A stretch of 64,000 bases of DNA from Bradyrhizobium barranii subsp. apii (GTDB lineage Bacteria; Pseudomonadota; Alphaproteobacteria; Rhizobiales; Xanthobacteraceae): NCBI RefSeq assembly GCF_011516635.5, contig NZ_CP096256.1, positions 310,001-374,000 on the forward strand, given 5' to 3'. Numbering within the stretch: the first letter of the stretch is position 1; the number at the start of each line of letters is the position of its first letter. Made by a program: the position numbers and the translations under genes. The notes below the pieces were generated by a model, which saw only the letters and a program-made list of their open reading frames with translations, was not told the DNA's origin and made no database searches. Positions 46,911 through 56,108 of this stretch are shown piece after piece.

Positions 46911-47180
46911 TCACCCAGTCGCCCGCACCAAATGCGCCTTGCTCTCATTCCCTGCCAGCAACCGATCAAGCTCGGCACTCCAGGCACCCATCTTCGGGAG
47001 CGGCTGCGTCTCGCGCTCGTACCGGAACTCCGTCGCTTGAGAACGAATGACCTTGCGAACCACCTTCCGCGATACGCCAAGTTCTCGGCAGATCGCCTTG
47101 ATCGGACGACCATCAACAAAGTAGGCGCGACGGATCTTACCAATCGTCTCCACCACCAGCATCCCAACCTCGGCTTCCAT
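46911..47180 (-). pseudogene. istA: IS21-family IstA, N-terminal fragment
   Basis: Helix-turn-helix N-terminus of IstA: VETIGKIRRAYFVDGRPIK, CRELGVSRKVVRKVI, TEFRYER, and WSAELDRLL, then lost. The GTTTTCGGGGTGATCGGCAT sequence upstream (47226-47245) fits an IS21 end. Confidence 0.78.
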
Positions 47181-47340
47181 GACTCGATGGAAGCCACTGT
47201 GGCCCTTATCCCGGGGTCCCGATTGGATGCCGATCACCCCGAAAACGGGGTCCTTATTCCATGCCGAAACACACGTAGGCAAAGCCAGCGTTTTGTGAAA
47301 CCATGATGGCAACAGTCACGAGAAAATGACGGGAGAGACG

Positions 47341-48309
47341 ATGTTCCGGTTCGCACGTGCCGCGTTGCTTGGCTTGATCTGTTGCCTTGCCTCCGTTGCG
47401 CCTTCCTCCGCATCCGACTATCCGAACCGCCCCGTGCGCTGGCTGATCGGCTTTGCCGCCGGCGGCCCGGTCGACATCGTGGCGCGCATCATGAGCCAGT
47501 GGCTGTCGGATCATCTCGGCCAGCAATTCGTGGTCGAGAATCGCGCCGGCTCCGGCGGCAACATCGCAGCCGCCGCCGCGATCAATTCGCCGGCGGACGG
47601 CTATACGCTCTTGTTCGTCGCGCCGAACAACGCGATCTCGACCTCGCTCTACAAGAAGCTGCCCTACGACTTCCTGCGCGACACCACCCCCGTCGCCAGC
47701 ATCATGCAGCTCACCAACATGCTGGTGGTCGCGAACGCGATGCCGGTGAAGACGGTTCAGGAGTTCATCGATTACTGCAAGGCCAACCCGGGCAAGATCG
47801 CCTACGCCTCATCCGGCAACGGCACCTCGGTGCATATGTCGGCCGAGCTGTTCAAGGCGATGACCAAGTGCGACATGCAGCACGTGCCGTATCGGGGATC
47901 CGCGATCGCCTTCCCCGACATCATCTCCAACAAGGTGCAGCTGATCTTCGACAATCTGCCGTCGGCACTGGAGCAGTCGCGCGGCGGCAGCGTCCGTGCG
48001 CTCGGCGTGACCTCGCCGCAGCGCTGGCCGGGCGTGCCTGACGTGCCGGCGATCGCCGAGACCGTGCCGGGCTTCGAGTCGGTCGGCTTCTACGGCATCT
48101 CCGCGCCCAAGGGCACGCCGCCGGAAATCGTCGACATCCTCAACAAGGCGGTCGGCGAAGCCTTGAAGGACCCCAAGCTGGTGGCGCGCCTCGCCGAGGT
48201 CGGCGGCATCCCGAAGCCGATGACCCCGGCCGAATTTGGCAAACTGGTGGCCGACGAGACCGAGAAATGGCGCAAGGTCGTGGAGTTCGCCGGCGTCTCG
48301 GTCGACTGA
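47341..48309 (+). CDS. Bug/TctC-family periplasmic solute receptor
   Basis: 322 residues from ATG 47341 (GGGAGA upstream). Signal peptide FARAALLGLICCLASVAPSSA, then the Bug fold: YPNRPVRWLIGFAAGGPVD, NRAGSGGNIAAAAA, YGISAPKGTPPEIV and a terminal EKWRKVVEFAGV. Binds small carboxylates for tripartite uptake or sensing; no TctAB partners are present here. High GC and intact, unlike its neighbours. Confidence 0.9.
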   Translation: MFRFARAALLGLICCLASVAPSSASDYPNRPVRWLIGFAAGGPVDIVARIMSQWLSDHLGQQFVVENRAGSGGNIAAAAAINSPADGYTLLFVAPNNAISTSLYKKLPYDFLRDTTPVASIMQLTNMLVVANAMPVKTVQEFIDYCKANPGKIAYASSGNGTSVHMSAELFKAMTKCDMQHVPYRGSAIAFPDIISNKVQLIFDNLPSALEQSRGGSVRALGVTSPQRWPGVPDVPAIAETVPGFESVGFYGISAPKGTPPEIVDILNKAVGEALKDPKLVARLAEVGGIPKPMTPAEFGKLVADETEKWRKVVEFAGVSVD

Positions 48310-48758
48310 CGCGGATGGTCAGGGTCGCTCTGGTAGACACCGATGACTTCGTAAGCGCCGTCGGCGTGACGGATCAGGCGTCCTGCAAGTTGAAAAGACC
48401 TGTTCGTATTCGGCTCTTGTCCGGTCACTAAGCGAACCGACAATGTCGAATAGGTTTGGGTGATCGTGGCATTACCTGTGATGGCCTTGTTGCCTCGACC
48501 TCCTTGCTCGGAATAGGACGACAGTAATTCAGCGGCCCATTCACCTGAGAGGTCCGGCGTCTTATGGAATAGCCTGAAAGGCCAGTATCGCCACAATGTT
48601 CGGTCGAAAGCAGTCAGGAGACCGGTCACTATCGCGACCGTGACCGAAAATGGCTTGGCGTAGTCCCAAGATAGGTCTACTCCGAAGAAAAGCAGCGAAA
48701 TTGCCCAGACTGCGGCAGCCAAGATGATGATTGCAGAGATCGAAAAGCCTGAAGGCAT
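48310..48758 (-). pseudogene. Cap15-like 2TM beta-barrel effector, C-terminus lost
   Basis: Two membrane helices (about residues 8-26 and 37-51) then a beta-rich domain: HKTPDLSGEWAAELLSSY, ATITQTYSTLSVRL, and YEVIGVYQSDPDHP. The PxLxGxW, QTxSxxSVRL and YxY/Q pattern is that of the S-2TMbeta/Cap15 family, membrane-disrupting effectors of cyclic-nucleotide defence systems. After about residue 150 the frame runs antisense through the Bug receptor gene, so the last strands are missing. Start ATG 48758 lies 11 bp from the divergent gene's start. Confidence 0.62.
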
Positions 48759-48769
48759 GTCCGAATCAA

Positions 48770-49222
48770 ATGTCTGAGGAAAGAGATATTGAAGCGATAC
48801 TTCGGAAAGTACATTCTGAAGGTCTGCCCCGCTACCCTTTGCTGGTCGTGTTCTTCACTGGAAGTGAGGAGCCACCGGACTGCGTCTCGATGCTTCGCGT
48901 TCCGATGCTGAGCGGAGGTTTCGTCTTCGACGGGAGTTTCGGCAGCAGGGTCCGGGAAGCTATGGCGGGTAATGATAGCGCCCACGATGGAGCGGTCGCG
49001 TTCGGCCGAATGAGCAAGTCCGAGCCTTACAAGTGCGTCGGCTGGTCTTATCGGATTGTGGCGAGACAAGTGTCCAATGCTGCAGAGGCAAACAGAGGTG
49101 CGGCCTACAACAGTGCGCTTTCACTATCGTTGAGCTCCGGCGTCGACTGTGTTTGTTTGTTTTCTCGAGAGCTCGAGATTTTCTCTGGTGGAAAACGATC
49201 TACGCTTCTCAGAGATCGCTAG
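48770..49222 (+). CDS. DisA_N/DAC-like nucleotide cyclase domain protein
   Basis: 150 residues from ATG 48770. Strand PLLVVFFTG, GGFVFDGSFGSRVREAM, then AHDGAVAFGR with the DGA motif (73-75) and NRGAAYNSALSLSLSSGVDCV in the place of the RHRAA helix of diadenylate cyclases, then a strand-turn-strand end (CLFSRELEIFSGGKR). The RHR motif reads NRG, so activity is uncertain. Divergent from a Cap15-like effector, the type of protein that senses cyclic nucleotides. Assignment rests on motif alignment by eye. Confidence 0.5.
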   Translation: MSEERDIEAILRKVHSEGLPRYPLLVVFFTGSEEPPDCVSMLRVPMLSGGFVFDGSFGSRVREAMAGNDSAHDGAVAFGRMSKSEPYKCVGWSYRIVARQVSNAAEANRGAAYNSALSLSLSSGVDCVCLFSRELEIFSGGKRSTLLRDR

Positions 49223-49354
49223 TGACGTCCCCTTGCTGAAACGACCCTGCCCGGGACTCGATTGAGTCGCCTGGAAAAGGTCCGATTCGGTCCTATTTGG
49301 TGGTAAATAGCTGATTTTTCAATAGAAACCTTTTCTCAATCTCCTACTTGTAGG

Positions 49355-49384
49355 GTGTCAGAAGTTCTCCTATGTTTCTGACAC
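49355..49384 (+). promoter_or_regulatory. Inverted repeat operator upstream of AbiE-type pair
   Basis: GTGTCAGAA at 49355-49363 and TTCTGACAC at 49376-49384 form a perfect 9-bp inverted repeat with a 12-bp spacer, ending 13 bases before the antitoxin ATG. AbiEi antitoxins repress their own operon by binding inverted repeats, so this is the likely operator. Confidence 0.75.
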
Positions 49385-49397
49385 TGGAGTGAGTGCC

Positions 49398-49991
49398 ATG
49401 ATCCCCTTGAGCAGCCGGATTTTAGAAGCGACCAAAGAACTGCCCGAAGGCGCGCCCATCGCTGCCAAGGCGCTTTTGCACCTTGGAAAGCGTGCTGCCG
49501 TTGATCAGGCCCTTTCGCGTCTTGCCGAGCGAGGAAAGCTCCTGCGGGCGAGGCGAGGGGTATATCTGCGTCCAGTCGAAAGCCGTTTCGGAACGAGAGC
49601 TCCGTCGGTCGAAAAGGTCGTTGAGGAGACCAAGGCGCGCAGCGGTGAAACCATCGTTTCCAGCGGCGCTGCGGCGGCCAACCACCTCGGTTTGACGACG
49701 CAGGTACCTGTTCGGCAGGTCTATTTGACTTCCGGCCCTTCCCGCGAACTCCATCTTGGCAAGCAAGTTGTGGAGTTCAAGCATGCGCCGCGTTGGCAGC
49801 TTACCCTGGCCAATCGTCGTGCGGGTGAGGTCGTGCGCGCGCTTGCCTGGGTTGGTCCTAAGACCGCAAGACAGGCCTTGCGATCCGTCAGTCAAAGATT
49901 AACCCCGACTGAAGTGAGCGAACTGAGGTCTGCCGCATCTTCATTGCCGACTTGGCTTGCCAGGCCGGTAAGTGAACTGCGTGTCGGATAA
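49398..49991 (+). CDS. AbiEi-type antitoxin (DUF6088-like)
   Basis: 197 residues from ATG 49398 (GGAG upstream). N-terminal winged-helix region with ALSRLAERGKLLRARRGVYL, the typical AbiEi HTH-to-wing sequence, then a C-terminal domain with SSGAAAANHLGLTTQVP. Antitoxin and autorepressor of type IV toxin-antitoxin pairs. Overlaps the toxin gene. Confidence 0.85.
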   Translation: MIPLSSRILEATKELPEGAPIAAKALLHLGKRAAVDQALSRLAERGKLLRARRGVYLRPVESRFGTRAPSVEKVVEETKARSGETIVSSGAAAANHLGLTTQVPVRQVYLTSGPSRELHLGKQVVEFKHAPRWQLTLANRRAGEVVRALAWVGPKTARQALRSVSQRLTPTEVSELRSAASSLPTWLARPVSELRVG

Positions 49992-50997
49992 GTTCCTAAA
50001 TCTATCTGACGCCGAGCGTCGCGAGGCGCTCGGCGTTGCTGCTTCGAACTCAGGACGGCCGGCACATCTTCTCGAAAAGGATGTCTGGGTCGTTTGGTGC
50101 TTGAACGCGCTTTTTTCCTCGCCGCTTGGCGACCATCTCGTCTTCAAGGGTGGAACGTCCCTTTCAAAGGCTTACGGCGCAATCCGCCGTTTCTCGGAAG
50201 ATGTCGATCTCACCTACGACATTCGCGAGATAGCTCCGGACTTGGTGAACAAAAACGATGAAAATCCGGTTCCTCAGAGTCGTAGTCAAAGTAGAAAGTG
50301 GAGCGACAAGGCACGAGAACGCCTCCCGGTCTGGGTCAAGGAAAAGGCGTTGTCCGTCATCAATCAGCGCCTGCAAGATGACAAGCTCAGCGCCAAGGCT
50401 GAAGCCAAGGACGACAAGATTTTCGTCACATACGATCACTTGGAGACCGGTAGCGGCTATGTGAGCCCTGCCGTGATGCTCGAATTCGGCGCACGATCGA
50501 CAGGTGAGCCGAGCGAACTTCATGATGTCGTTTGCGACGCTGCCCAGTACCTCGAAACTCTCGAGTTTCCGACCGCCAAGCCCAAGACCATGAAAGCAGA
50601 ACGTACCTTCTGGGAGAAGGCGACTGCGATCCATGTCTTTTGCGTCCAAGGGAAGCTGAAAGGCGGACGCTTTGCTCGCCACTGGTATGACCTTGTGAGA
50701 TTGGACGACGCAGGGATTGCGGAATCGGCTCTGAAAGATCGCAAGCTTGCTGCAACAGTTGCCGAGCACAAGTCGTGGTTCTTCGTCGAAAAGGATCCTT
50801 CTGGGGCAGTCATCGACTACAACAAGGCCGTCGGTGGTGCGTTAAAGGTCGTCCCTAAGGGGCAATCGCGAGCTGTCTTGGAAGAAGACTACAAGCACAT
50901 GATCGCGGACGGTCTCTTGCTCGACGAGCCGGAAACATTTGATGAGTTGATGCGCCGGTGCGCGGACCTCGAGAGCCGAGCAAACAAGGCGAATTGA
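49981..50997 (+). CDS. AbiEii/AbiGii-type nucleotidyltransferase toxin
   Basis: 338 residues from GTG 49981 (GTG 49972 also possible), overlapping the antitoxin stop. DNA-polymerase-beta-type fold: HLVFKGGTSLSKAYGAI, RRFSEDVDLTYDI (the DxD metal site), and RTFWEKATAIHV. This toxin type blocks growth by modifying tRNA or other targets with nucleotides and gives phage resistance by abortive infection. Both genes are complete, so the pair may work. Confidence 0.88.
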   Translation: MSDKFLNLSDAERREALGVAASNSGRPAHLLEKDVWVVWCLNALFSSPLGDHLVFKGGTSLSKAYGAIRRFSEDVDLTYDIREIAPDLVNKNDENPVPQSRSQSRKWSDKARERLPVWVKEKALSVINQRLQDDKLSAKAEAKDDKIFVTYDHLETGSGYVSPAVMLEFGARSTGEPSELHDVVCDAAQYLETLEFPTAKPKTMKAERTFWEKATAIHVFCVQGKLKGGRFARHWYDLVRLDDAGIAESALKDRKLAATVAEHKSWFFVEKDPSGAVIDYNKAVGGALKVVPKGQSRAVLEEDYKHMIADGLLLDEPETFDELMRRCADLESRANKAN

Positions 50998-51369
50998 GCC
51001 GCCACTTCGCTTTGCTGCGGAGATACGGTATGTCGGCCGAATGGAATAGGAAGCGGAAATTGAGATCGATCCAGACCCTCTTTTCACGGACAACTGTGGT
51101 ACGGAGATCGTTGGGTTCGGCTTGGCTACGATGTCGATGCCGAGATCGTTGTCGTCATGTCGGTGAACCGGCGGGCTAACTCCGCGCACATAGCCCTCTG
51201 AAATCTGCGACTCCAAAAATTCGTCCGCAACTAACAGCGCCTTCACGGCTTCACGCGCCACCGCCACCAGCCGCGACGGCCTGATCAGCAGCTGCGTCTA
51301 ACAACGCCGAGTCCGATTGAAGATTCGGCGAGGTTGAAAAGTGGACATGCAAGCGGCAGAGAAAAATCT
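50998..51369. other. Unassigned region after AbiE pair
   Basis: No gene recognised. A minus frame reading VAVAREAVKALLVADEFLE around 51200-51270 may be a remnant. Confidence 0.4.
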
Positions 51370-51681
51370 CTAGCCTCTGTTCTTACAAGCAAACTCTAGG
51401 TCATCCAGATCGCGAAGATCGTCTTTTGGACTGTCCTTGGAGTTCACGAATTTCATGTTCACGCGAGGCGGAACGGCAAAGTCGACGTCGAGAAAGGCCG
51501 TGCCCAATTTCATTGTGTTCTGAATCCGCTTAGCGGTTACTGCGCTGGAGATCAGAGCGGAAACTAAGACGCCGCTGCTCGGAGCCTTCGCAGCGATGGC
51601 GGTCACCTTTTGCGTGTCGGCGTTGCCGCTAGACTTCAGTCGTAGTCGCGCCTTCGGTGGGAGACCCCAGGTGACTTTGAA
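51370..51681 (-). pseudogene. Hypothetical protein, N-terminus cut by IS256 copy D
   Basis: Open from the IS256 end: FKVTWGLPPKARLRLKS, then a small hydrophobic beta-rich region (SGVLVSALISSAVTAKRI), VDFAVPPRVNMKFVNS, and an acidic tail LRDLDDLEFACKNRG. 103 residues remain. No family recognised. Confidence 0.45.
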
Positions 51682-53110
51682 GGGGATGTCCCGGGTTCTG
51701 TTGAATTTCTGAAGAGGTCGGCGTTGCCCACCTTGAGCCGGTAGGCTCGGGGTGCTGATTCCACAAAGGAGAGCAACGCCATGACGAGAGATATCACACC
51801 GGCTGGTTGGCCGGCGACCGGGGCTGTGGAGAAATCATTTGCGGAAGTGCGAGCGAGCTTCGATCGGTTCTGCCTTGCGGCAGGAATCGAGGCGCTCGGC
51901 ACGATGATGGAGGCGGATGTGACAGCGGCCTGCGGGCCGCGCCACGGTCGTGATGCGGCGCGGCGGGCGCACCGTTGGGGCCGAACGCGGGGGCGGATCG
52001 GTTTCCACGGCGGCAAGATCGAGGTCGATCGCCCGCGGGTCCGGGGCATGGACGGCCGCGAGGTCACGATCCCGAGCTGGGAAACGGCGGCGCAGGAGGA
52101 CTGGCTCGGTCGCTGGGCGATGAACCTGATGCTGATCAATGTGTCGACGCGCCGGTTCGGCCGCGCCGTCCGGCTGCCCGAGGGTGACGTGCCGGCACCG
52201 CCCGGATCGGGGATTTCGAAGTCGGCGGCCTCGCGGAGGTTCGTGGCTCTGTCGGCGGCGCGGCTGGCCGACTTCATGGCTGCCGATCTGTCCGCGCTCG
52301 ACCTTCTGGTGGTCCAAATCGACGGGCTGCATCTCGACGACGATCTCGTGCTGGTGGCCGCGATCGGGGTTGACGGCGAAGGCAACAAGCATCCGCTGGC
52401 GCTGGTGGAAGGGGCGACCGAGAATGCAGCAACGGTTCAGGCCCTGCTGGACAACCTGGTCTCGCGCGGGCTCGACCCGACGGTGCCAAGACTGTTCATC
52501 GCCGACGGCGCGAAGGCGTTGTCGAAGGCGATCCGCCGCACCTTCGGTTCGGCCGCTGCGATCCAGCGCTGCCAGATCCACAAGGCGCGCAACATCATGG
52601 AACGCCTGCCGAAAGAGCATCATGCGGCCACCCGCCGGGTGCTGCGCCAGGCCTGGGAGCTCGATGACGCCGACAAGGCTGAAAAATTGATCCGCAATCT
52701 CGCGCGTCGACTCGACCAGCAATGGCCCGGCGTTGCGGCCAGTATCCTCGAAGGCCTCGACGAAATCCTGACTGTCGTCCGGTTGAAGTTGCCGAAGGAG
52801 CTTCGCCGATCGCTCGCCTGTACCAATATCGCCGAGAACATGATGGGCACCATTCGCCGCGTCACGCGCAACGTTAAACGCTGGCGGGATGCCGGTATGG
52901 CCTTGCGATGGGTCGCGGCCGGTATGATCGAGGCCAACAAGGGCTTCCGACGATTGAAGGCGCATAAGCAATTGTCGGTTCTGCGTGCGGCCCTTCAAGC
53001 TCACCACGATCGCATGACAATCAAGTCCGTTGCCCACGTCACGAGGGCTGCGTAATATTCATTCCGGCAACGTCGACCCGACGTAGTTCAACAGCGATCG
53101 GGACATCCCC
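51682..53110 (+). mobile_element. IS256-family element, copy D (1,429 bp)
   Basis: Complete. Flanks ACTTTGAA and AGGATGAC differ: no target duplication. Confidence 0.93.
51781..53055 (+). CDS. IS256-family transposase (copy D)
   Basis: Intact 424 residues, Asp variant, same translation as copies 1 and C. Confidence 0.93.
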   Translation: MTRDITPAGWPATGAVEKSFAEVRASFDRFCLAAGIEALGTMMEADVTAACGPRHGRDAARRAHRWGRTRGRIGFHGGKIEVDRPRVRGMDGREVTIPSWETAAQEDWLGRWAMNLMLINVSTRRFGRAVRLPEGDVPAPPGSGISKSAASRRFVALSAARLADFMAADLSALDLLVVQIDGLHLDDDLVLVAAIGVDGEGNKHPLALVEGATENAATVQALLDNLVSRGLDPTVPRLFIADGAKALSKAIRRTFGSAAAIQRCQIHKARNIMERLPKEHHAATRRVLRQAWELDDADKAEKLIRNLARRLDQQWPGVAASILEGLDEILTVVRLKLPKELRRSLACTNIAENMMGTIRRVTRNVKRWRDAGMALRWVAAGMIEANKGFRRLKAHKQLSVLRAALQAHHDRMTIKSVAHVTRAA

Positions 53111-53112
53111 AG

Positions 53113-53289
53113 GATGACAGCCGCCTGAAATTCGCTCCGACAGGTCTTGTCACCCGCGAGGAGGCGTATGCTTATCCCACGGACTTCTCAGCGATGCAGC
53201 CGGAGTGGATTGAGCGCCTCAGCCGGCGAGGCGAGCAGCTTACAACGGCTTTGATCGCTGAACACGCACCGCACCTTCTGAAGAGCTAG
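53113..53289 (+). pseudogene. C-terminal fragment, possibly patatin-like phospholipase
   Basis: Open from the IS256 end: DDSRLKFAPTGLVTREEAYA, YPTDFSAMQPEWIERLSRRG, EQLTTALIAEH, stop TAG at 53287-53289. The YPTxFSAM...RRGEQLTxAL end resembles one group of patatin-like phospholipases; the catalytic part is missing, so this is tentative. Confidence 0.4.
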
Positions 53290-53631
53290 CGACCTTTCCC
53301 GCCGACTTGCACGACACTTGCGCGGCCTTCTTACGCAGGCCGTCAACGGCGTCTCTCATCATGCCTACCCTGCGCCGGTGCGCGCCCGCTTCAAGGGCTT
53401 CGCCCTCGGTCATTCGATATTGTCATCCGAGCTGACTCACGTATCTACAACTGAACACGTCGGCCTCGTAGAAGATGTCGGTCGGCTCATCACGCCTAAA
53501 TTGCGCTACTTGGCGTTATCTCTCGGGCTGCCATTTGTGTCTTTCCGCTCCGGCCGAGCTCATTCGGCTGGTTCGGGCGCCTGGGGCGATGAACCCGATA
53601 TTCCCGATTAGTCGCATGGCGCCCTCACTGG
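53290..53631. other. Unassigned stretch
   Basis: Only a 97-codon plus frame without recognisable features; probably non-coding. Confidence 0.4.
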
Positions 53632-53850
53632 CTAAGCACCCCTTACGTAAAATTTTTCAGATTGAGCACGCATATCGCCATCCTGCGGGCTCTCGGTGAA
53701 GCGGAATTGGAGGAGACTTCGATCGTCACCTCCGGCTGTTGGGCCGAACACCTTGTCACCCCGGCGCTTGCCGACCGGGACGCCCGATCCACTATAGATG
53801 TACTCACCGGATTCCTGCAGCGGACGCCCGTCCTTAGTATAGAGGCTCAT
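53632..53850 (-). CDS. Small 4-fold beta-flower-like protein, probably frameshifted
   Basis: 72 residues after a strong AGGAGG: MSLYTKDGRPLQESGEYIYS, SGVPVGKRRGDKVFGP. The start matches short repeat proteins in which this continues as a glycine-tyrosine-rich YVGTIVGDRLVY strand pair; here the sequence diverges after VFGPTAG, suggesting a frameshift. Function unknown. Confidence 0.5.
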   Translation of the reverse strand: MSLYTKDGRPLQESGEYIYSGSGVPVGKRRGDKVFGPTAGGDDRSLLQFRFTESPQDGDMRAQSEKFYVRGA

Positions 53851-53853
53851 CAT

Positions 53854-54239
53854 TCTCCTCCTGATGCGGAAATTGCAGCGGCACTACAATAGTGGCGCCC
53901 AGTTTCATCCTTCGGGGCACGCCAGTAAAGTCAGAGAGCAGACCAATTTGAAAGCGTGAAGGAAGAAATTGTTTCGCGTTACCTTGTCCTGCCAGATTGC
54001 CCCATCGGGAGCATGCTCGAAGCGGATGACAAAACGTAAGGGTTATGAAAGAGAACTGCGACGCAACGCGGCCACCGTCGGCGGCGGTTTGGAGTATCGA
54101 GCAACAACCGCCCAACGGCATGCGGATCGATCCGCTCGCCGGCCCAAGCCAACCAAGCTTGCGCTCAATGCAACCTCGTCCACTGATGTGGAGGAGAGAC
54201 TTGCTGGCGGCGACGTAGCCCCGAGCGGCGGTCCCGTTC
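53854..54239. other. Unassigned stretch before IS1380
   Basis: No gene I can support. Probably a decayed gene or promoter region. Confidence 0.35.
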
Positions 54240-55879
54240 CTAGCCCGCCCTATTCGTGAGAGCGCGGTATTTTGGTCCGACTGGTGCATCCGCACACCTC
54301 CGCTGACGAGGCGCACAGGATTGCCTTCGGCTTTTCACCGCCTGACGACCGGTACTTTGCAACGCGCTTGAGGGATGGGTTGGGTGAACGCGGGCGGACG
54401 CCCCACCGGTCAAGGACCGAGCGGCAGCAGCGCGCCGGGCAAGCTGCGGATCAGGTCGGCTTCGGGACATGCCGCGGCGAACGCAAGGCGAATGCGGCTC
54501 TTGGTCTCGACAACCCGGGCGGCGATTTTCAAGAGCCGAAGACGCAGCGTCGCGAACTCGGCAGTGGCCAATTCCCGGACTTTGGGAATGGCGTCGCGCA
54601 CGGTCAGCATCAGCCAATAAGCGGCGGTATGGAGAACGAGGCGGACTTGATTGGCGAGCGCCGAACGGCAACTGGTGCGATCGGAGGCGAGCTGCGTCTT
54701 ATGCAGCTTGATCAGATTCTCGGCTTGGCCGCGCGCGCAATACAGGCTGTCGTAGATCCACTCGGCCGAGCCGACATCGAGGCTGGTGACGACGAAGCGG
54801 ATGTCGAGGCCGAGCATCGTCGCCTCAATACGGGCGACGGTGCGTCGTTCGCGATCCCAGGACTTTGCCTTGTGGCGCGTCTCGGTATAGCCGCGCAGAA
54901 CCGGCAGGTTCTCGATGGCGCGTCGCGTGCGGATGTCGTCGGCGACCGCGTCGACTTTTCTGGCGAGCGGCTTGGTGCCGGACAGACCGAAGATGTAGTC
55001 GATGCCGTTGGTCTCGCACCACGCCATTGCCTCCGGCCGGGCATAGTGCCCGTCGCCACGGAACGTAATTCGCGTGTTGTGCCACCGCGTCCGGATATGC
55101 CGTACCAGGCGGCGCAGATGGGCACGCACCTCGACGCCGCCCGGCGTCTTGCCGGGCCGCAGCACGACCGCCACGGGCCGGCTCTTCTCCGTGTCGTAGA
55201 CGTGGATCGGCAGGAAGCAGCGTTCGTCATAATGAGCGTTGAACAGCGAGAGCTGCTGATGGCCGTGGACGACATCGCAGGTATCATCGATGTCGAGCGT
55301 GACGGATGCCGGCTCGCGCGGGTAGCTATCCATCCATGCGTCGACCAAAGTGTAGGTCAGTCGGATCACGTCGCGCAGGCGCGGAGCATTCTCCAGGCGC
55401 GACAGCGTCGGTTGGGAACACAGATCGCGACCCGTGTCCGGCAGCCGTCCGCAGGCCAGCTTGAATGCGGGATCGGACCGCAGATGATCGAGGTCGTCGG
55501 CGTCCTCGTAGCCGCAGCAGATCGCGAACATGCGCGCGCGGAACATATCGACCAGGCTGTGCACGACCCGCGTCGGATCGCGCCGATCCGGGAACACCCG
55601 GGCCAAATTGTCGGCCAAGCCGAGACGCCGCTCGGCCATCGCCAGAAGCATCACGCCCCCGTTCGAGGTCAGCCGACCGCCATCGAAGGCAGCTGTGACT
55701 TTCTTGGCGTGAACGGCTGGAAACGAGAAGGGCAGAATCGTATCGTCGGTCATGGCGGGCGTGGTGTTCGCGGCTGAAGGTGATGGGGTTGGCTTTGCAA
55801 CCGAATCCTACGCCGCATCAGCGCTTTACACCACGCTCGCCAGCCTCTCAGGCGCCCTCTGACGAATAAGACGGGCTAG
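54240..55879 (-). mobile_element. IS1380-family element, copy 2
   Basis: Ends CTAGCCCGCCCTATTCGT and ACGAATAAGACGGGCTAG. Its terminal CTAG served as target for the adjacent IS5-family element. Confidence 0.87.
54410..55753 (-). CDS. IS1380-family transposase, copy 2
   Basis: 447 residues, intact: VTLDIDDTCDVVHG, FRGDGHYARPEAM, YDSLYCARGQAENLIK. About 20 residues differ from copy 1, so the two are not recent duplicates of each other. Confidence 0.92.
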   Translation of the reverse strand: MTDDTILPFSFPAVHAKKVTAAFDGGRLTSNGGVMLLAMAERRLGLADNLARVFPDRRDPTRVVHSLVDMFRARMFAICCGYEDADDLDHLRSDPAFKLACGRLPDTGRDLCSQPTLSRLENAPRLRDVIRLTYTLVDAWMDSYPREPASVTLDIDDTCDVVHGHQQLSLFNAHYDERCFLPIHVYDTEKSRPVAVVLRPGKTPGGVEVRAHLRRLVRHIRTRWHNTRITFRGDGHYARPEAMAWCETNGIDYIFGLSGTKPLARKVDAVADDIRTRRAIENLPVLRGYTETRHKAKSWDRERRTVARIEATMLGLDIRFVVTSLDVGSAEWIYDSLYCARGQAENLIKLHKTQLASDRTSCRSALANQVRLVLHTAAYWLMLTVRDAIPKVRELATAEFATLRLRLLKIAARVVETKSRIRLAFAAACPEADLIRSLPGALLPLGP

Positions 55880-56108
55880 CTAGTCGTCCGTGAACAAGGC
55901 TCTAAGCGATTGAGCGAGAGTCTGTTTTTCGGATTTGAGACGGTTTGAGATTGCAGGGATTGGGAGGTAAAGACCGCCAAAGCCTGCAAATTCGATTGTG
56001 GATTGAACGAAGCCGCTGCCGCGGCGTAGGGGGCAAGGTGGCATAGATCGCCTCCTGGCTGAGAGGATGTGGGTGTTGGAGCCCACCCCCTCAGACAGGA
56101 GTATCGAG

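Noticed and set aside
48770..49222. Possibility that this is an mCpol (Panoptes-type) polymerase partner of the Cap15-like effector
   Set aside because: No GGDD or palm-domain metal motif is present; the DGA motif and following helix fit DisA_N instead.
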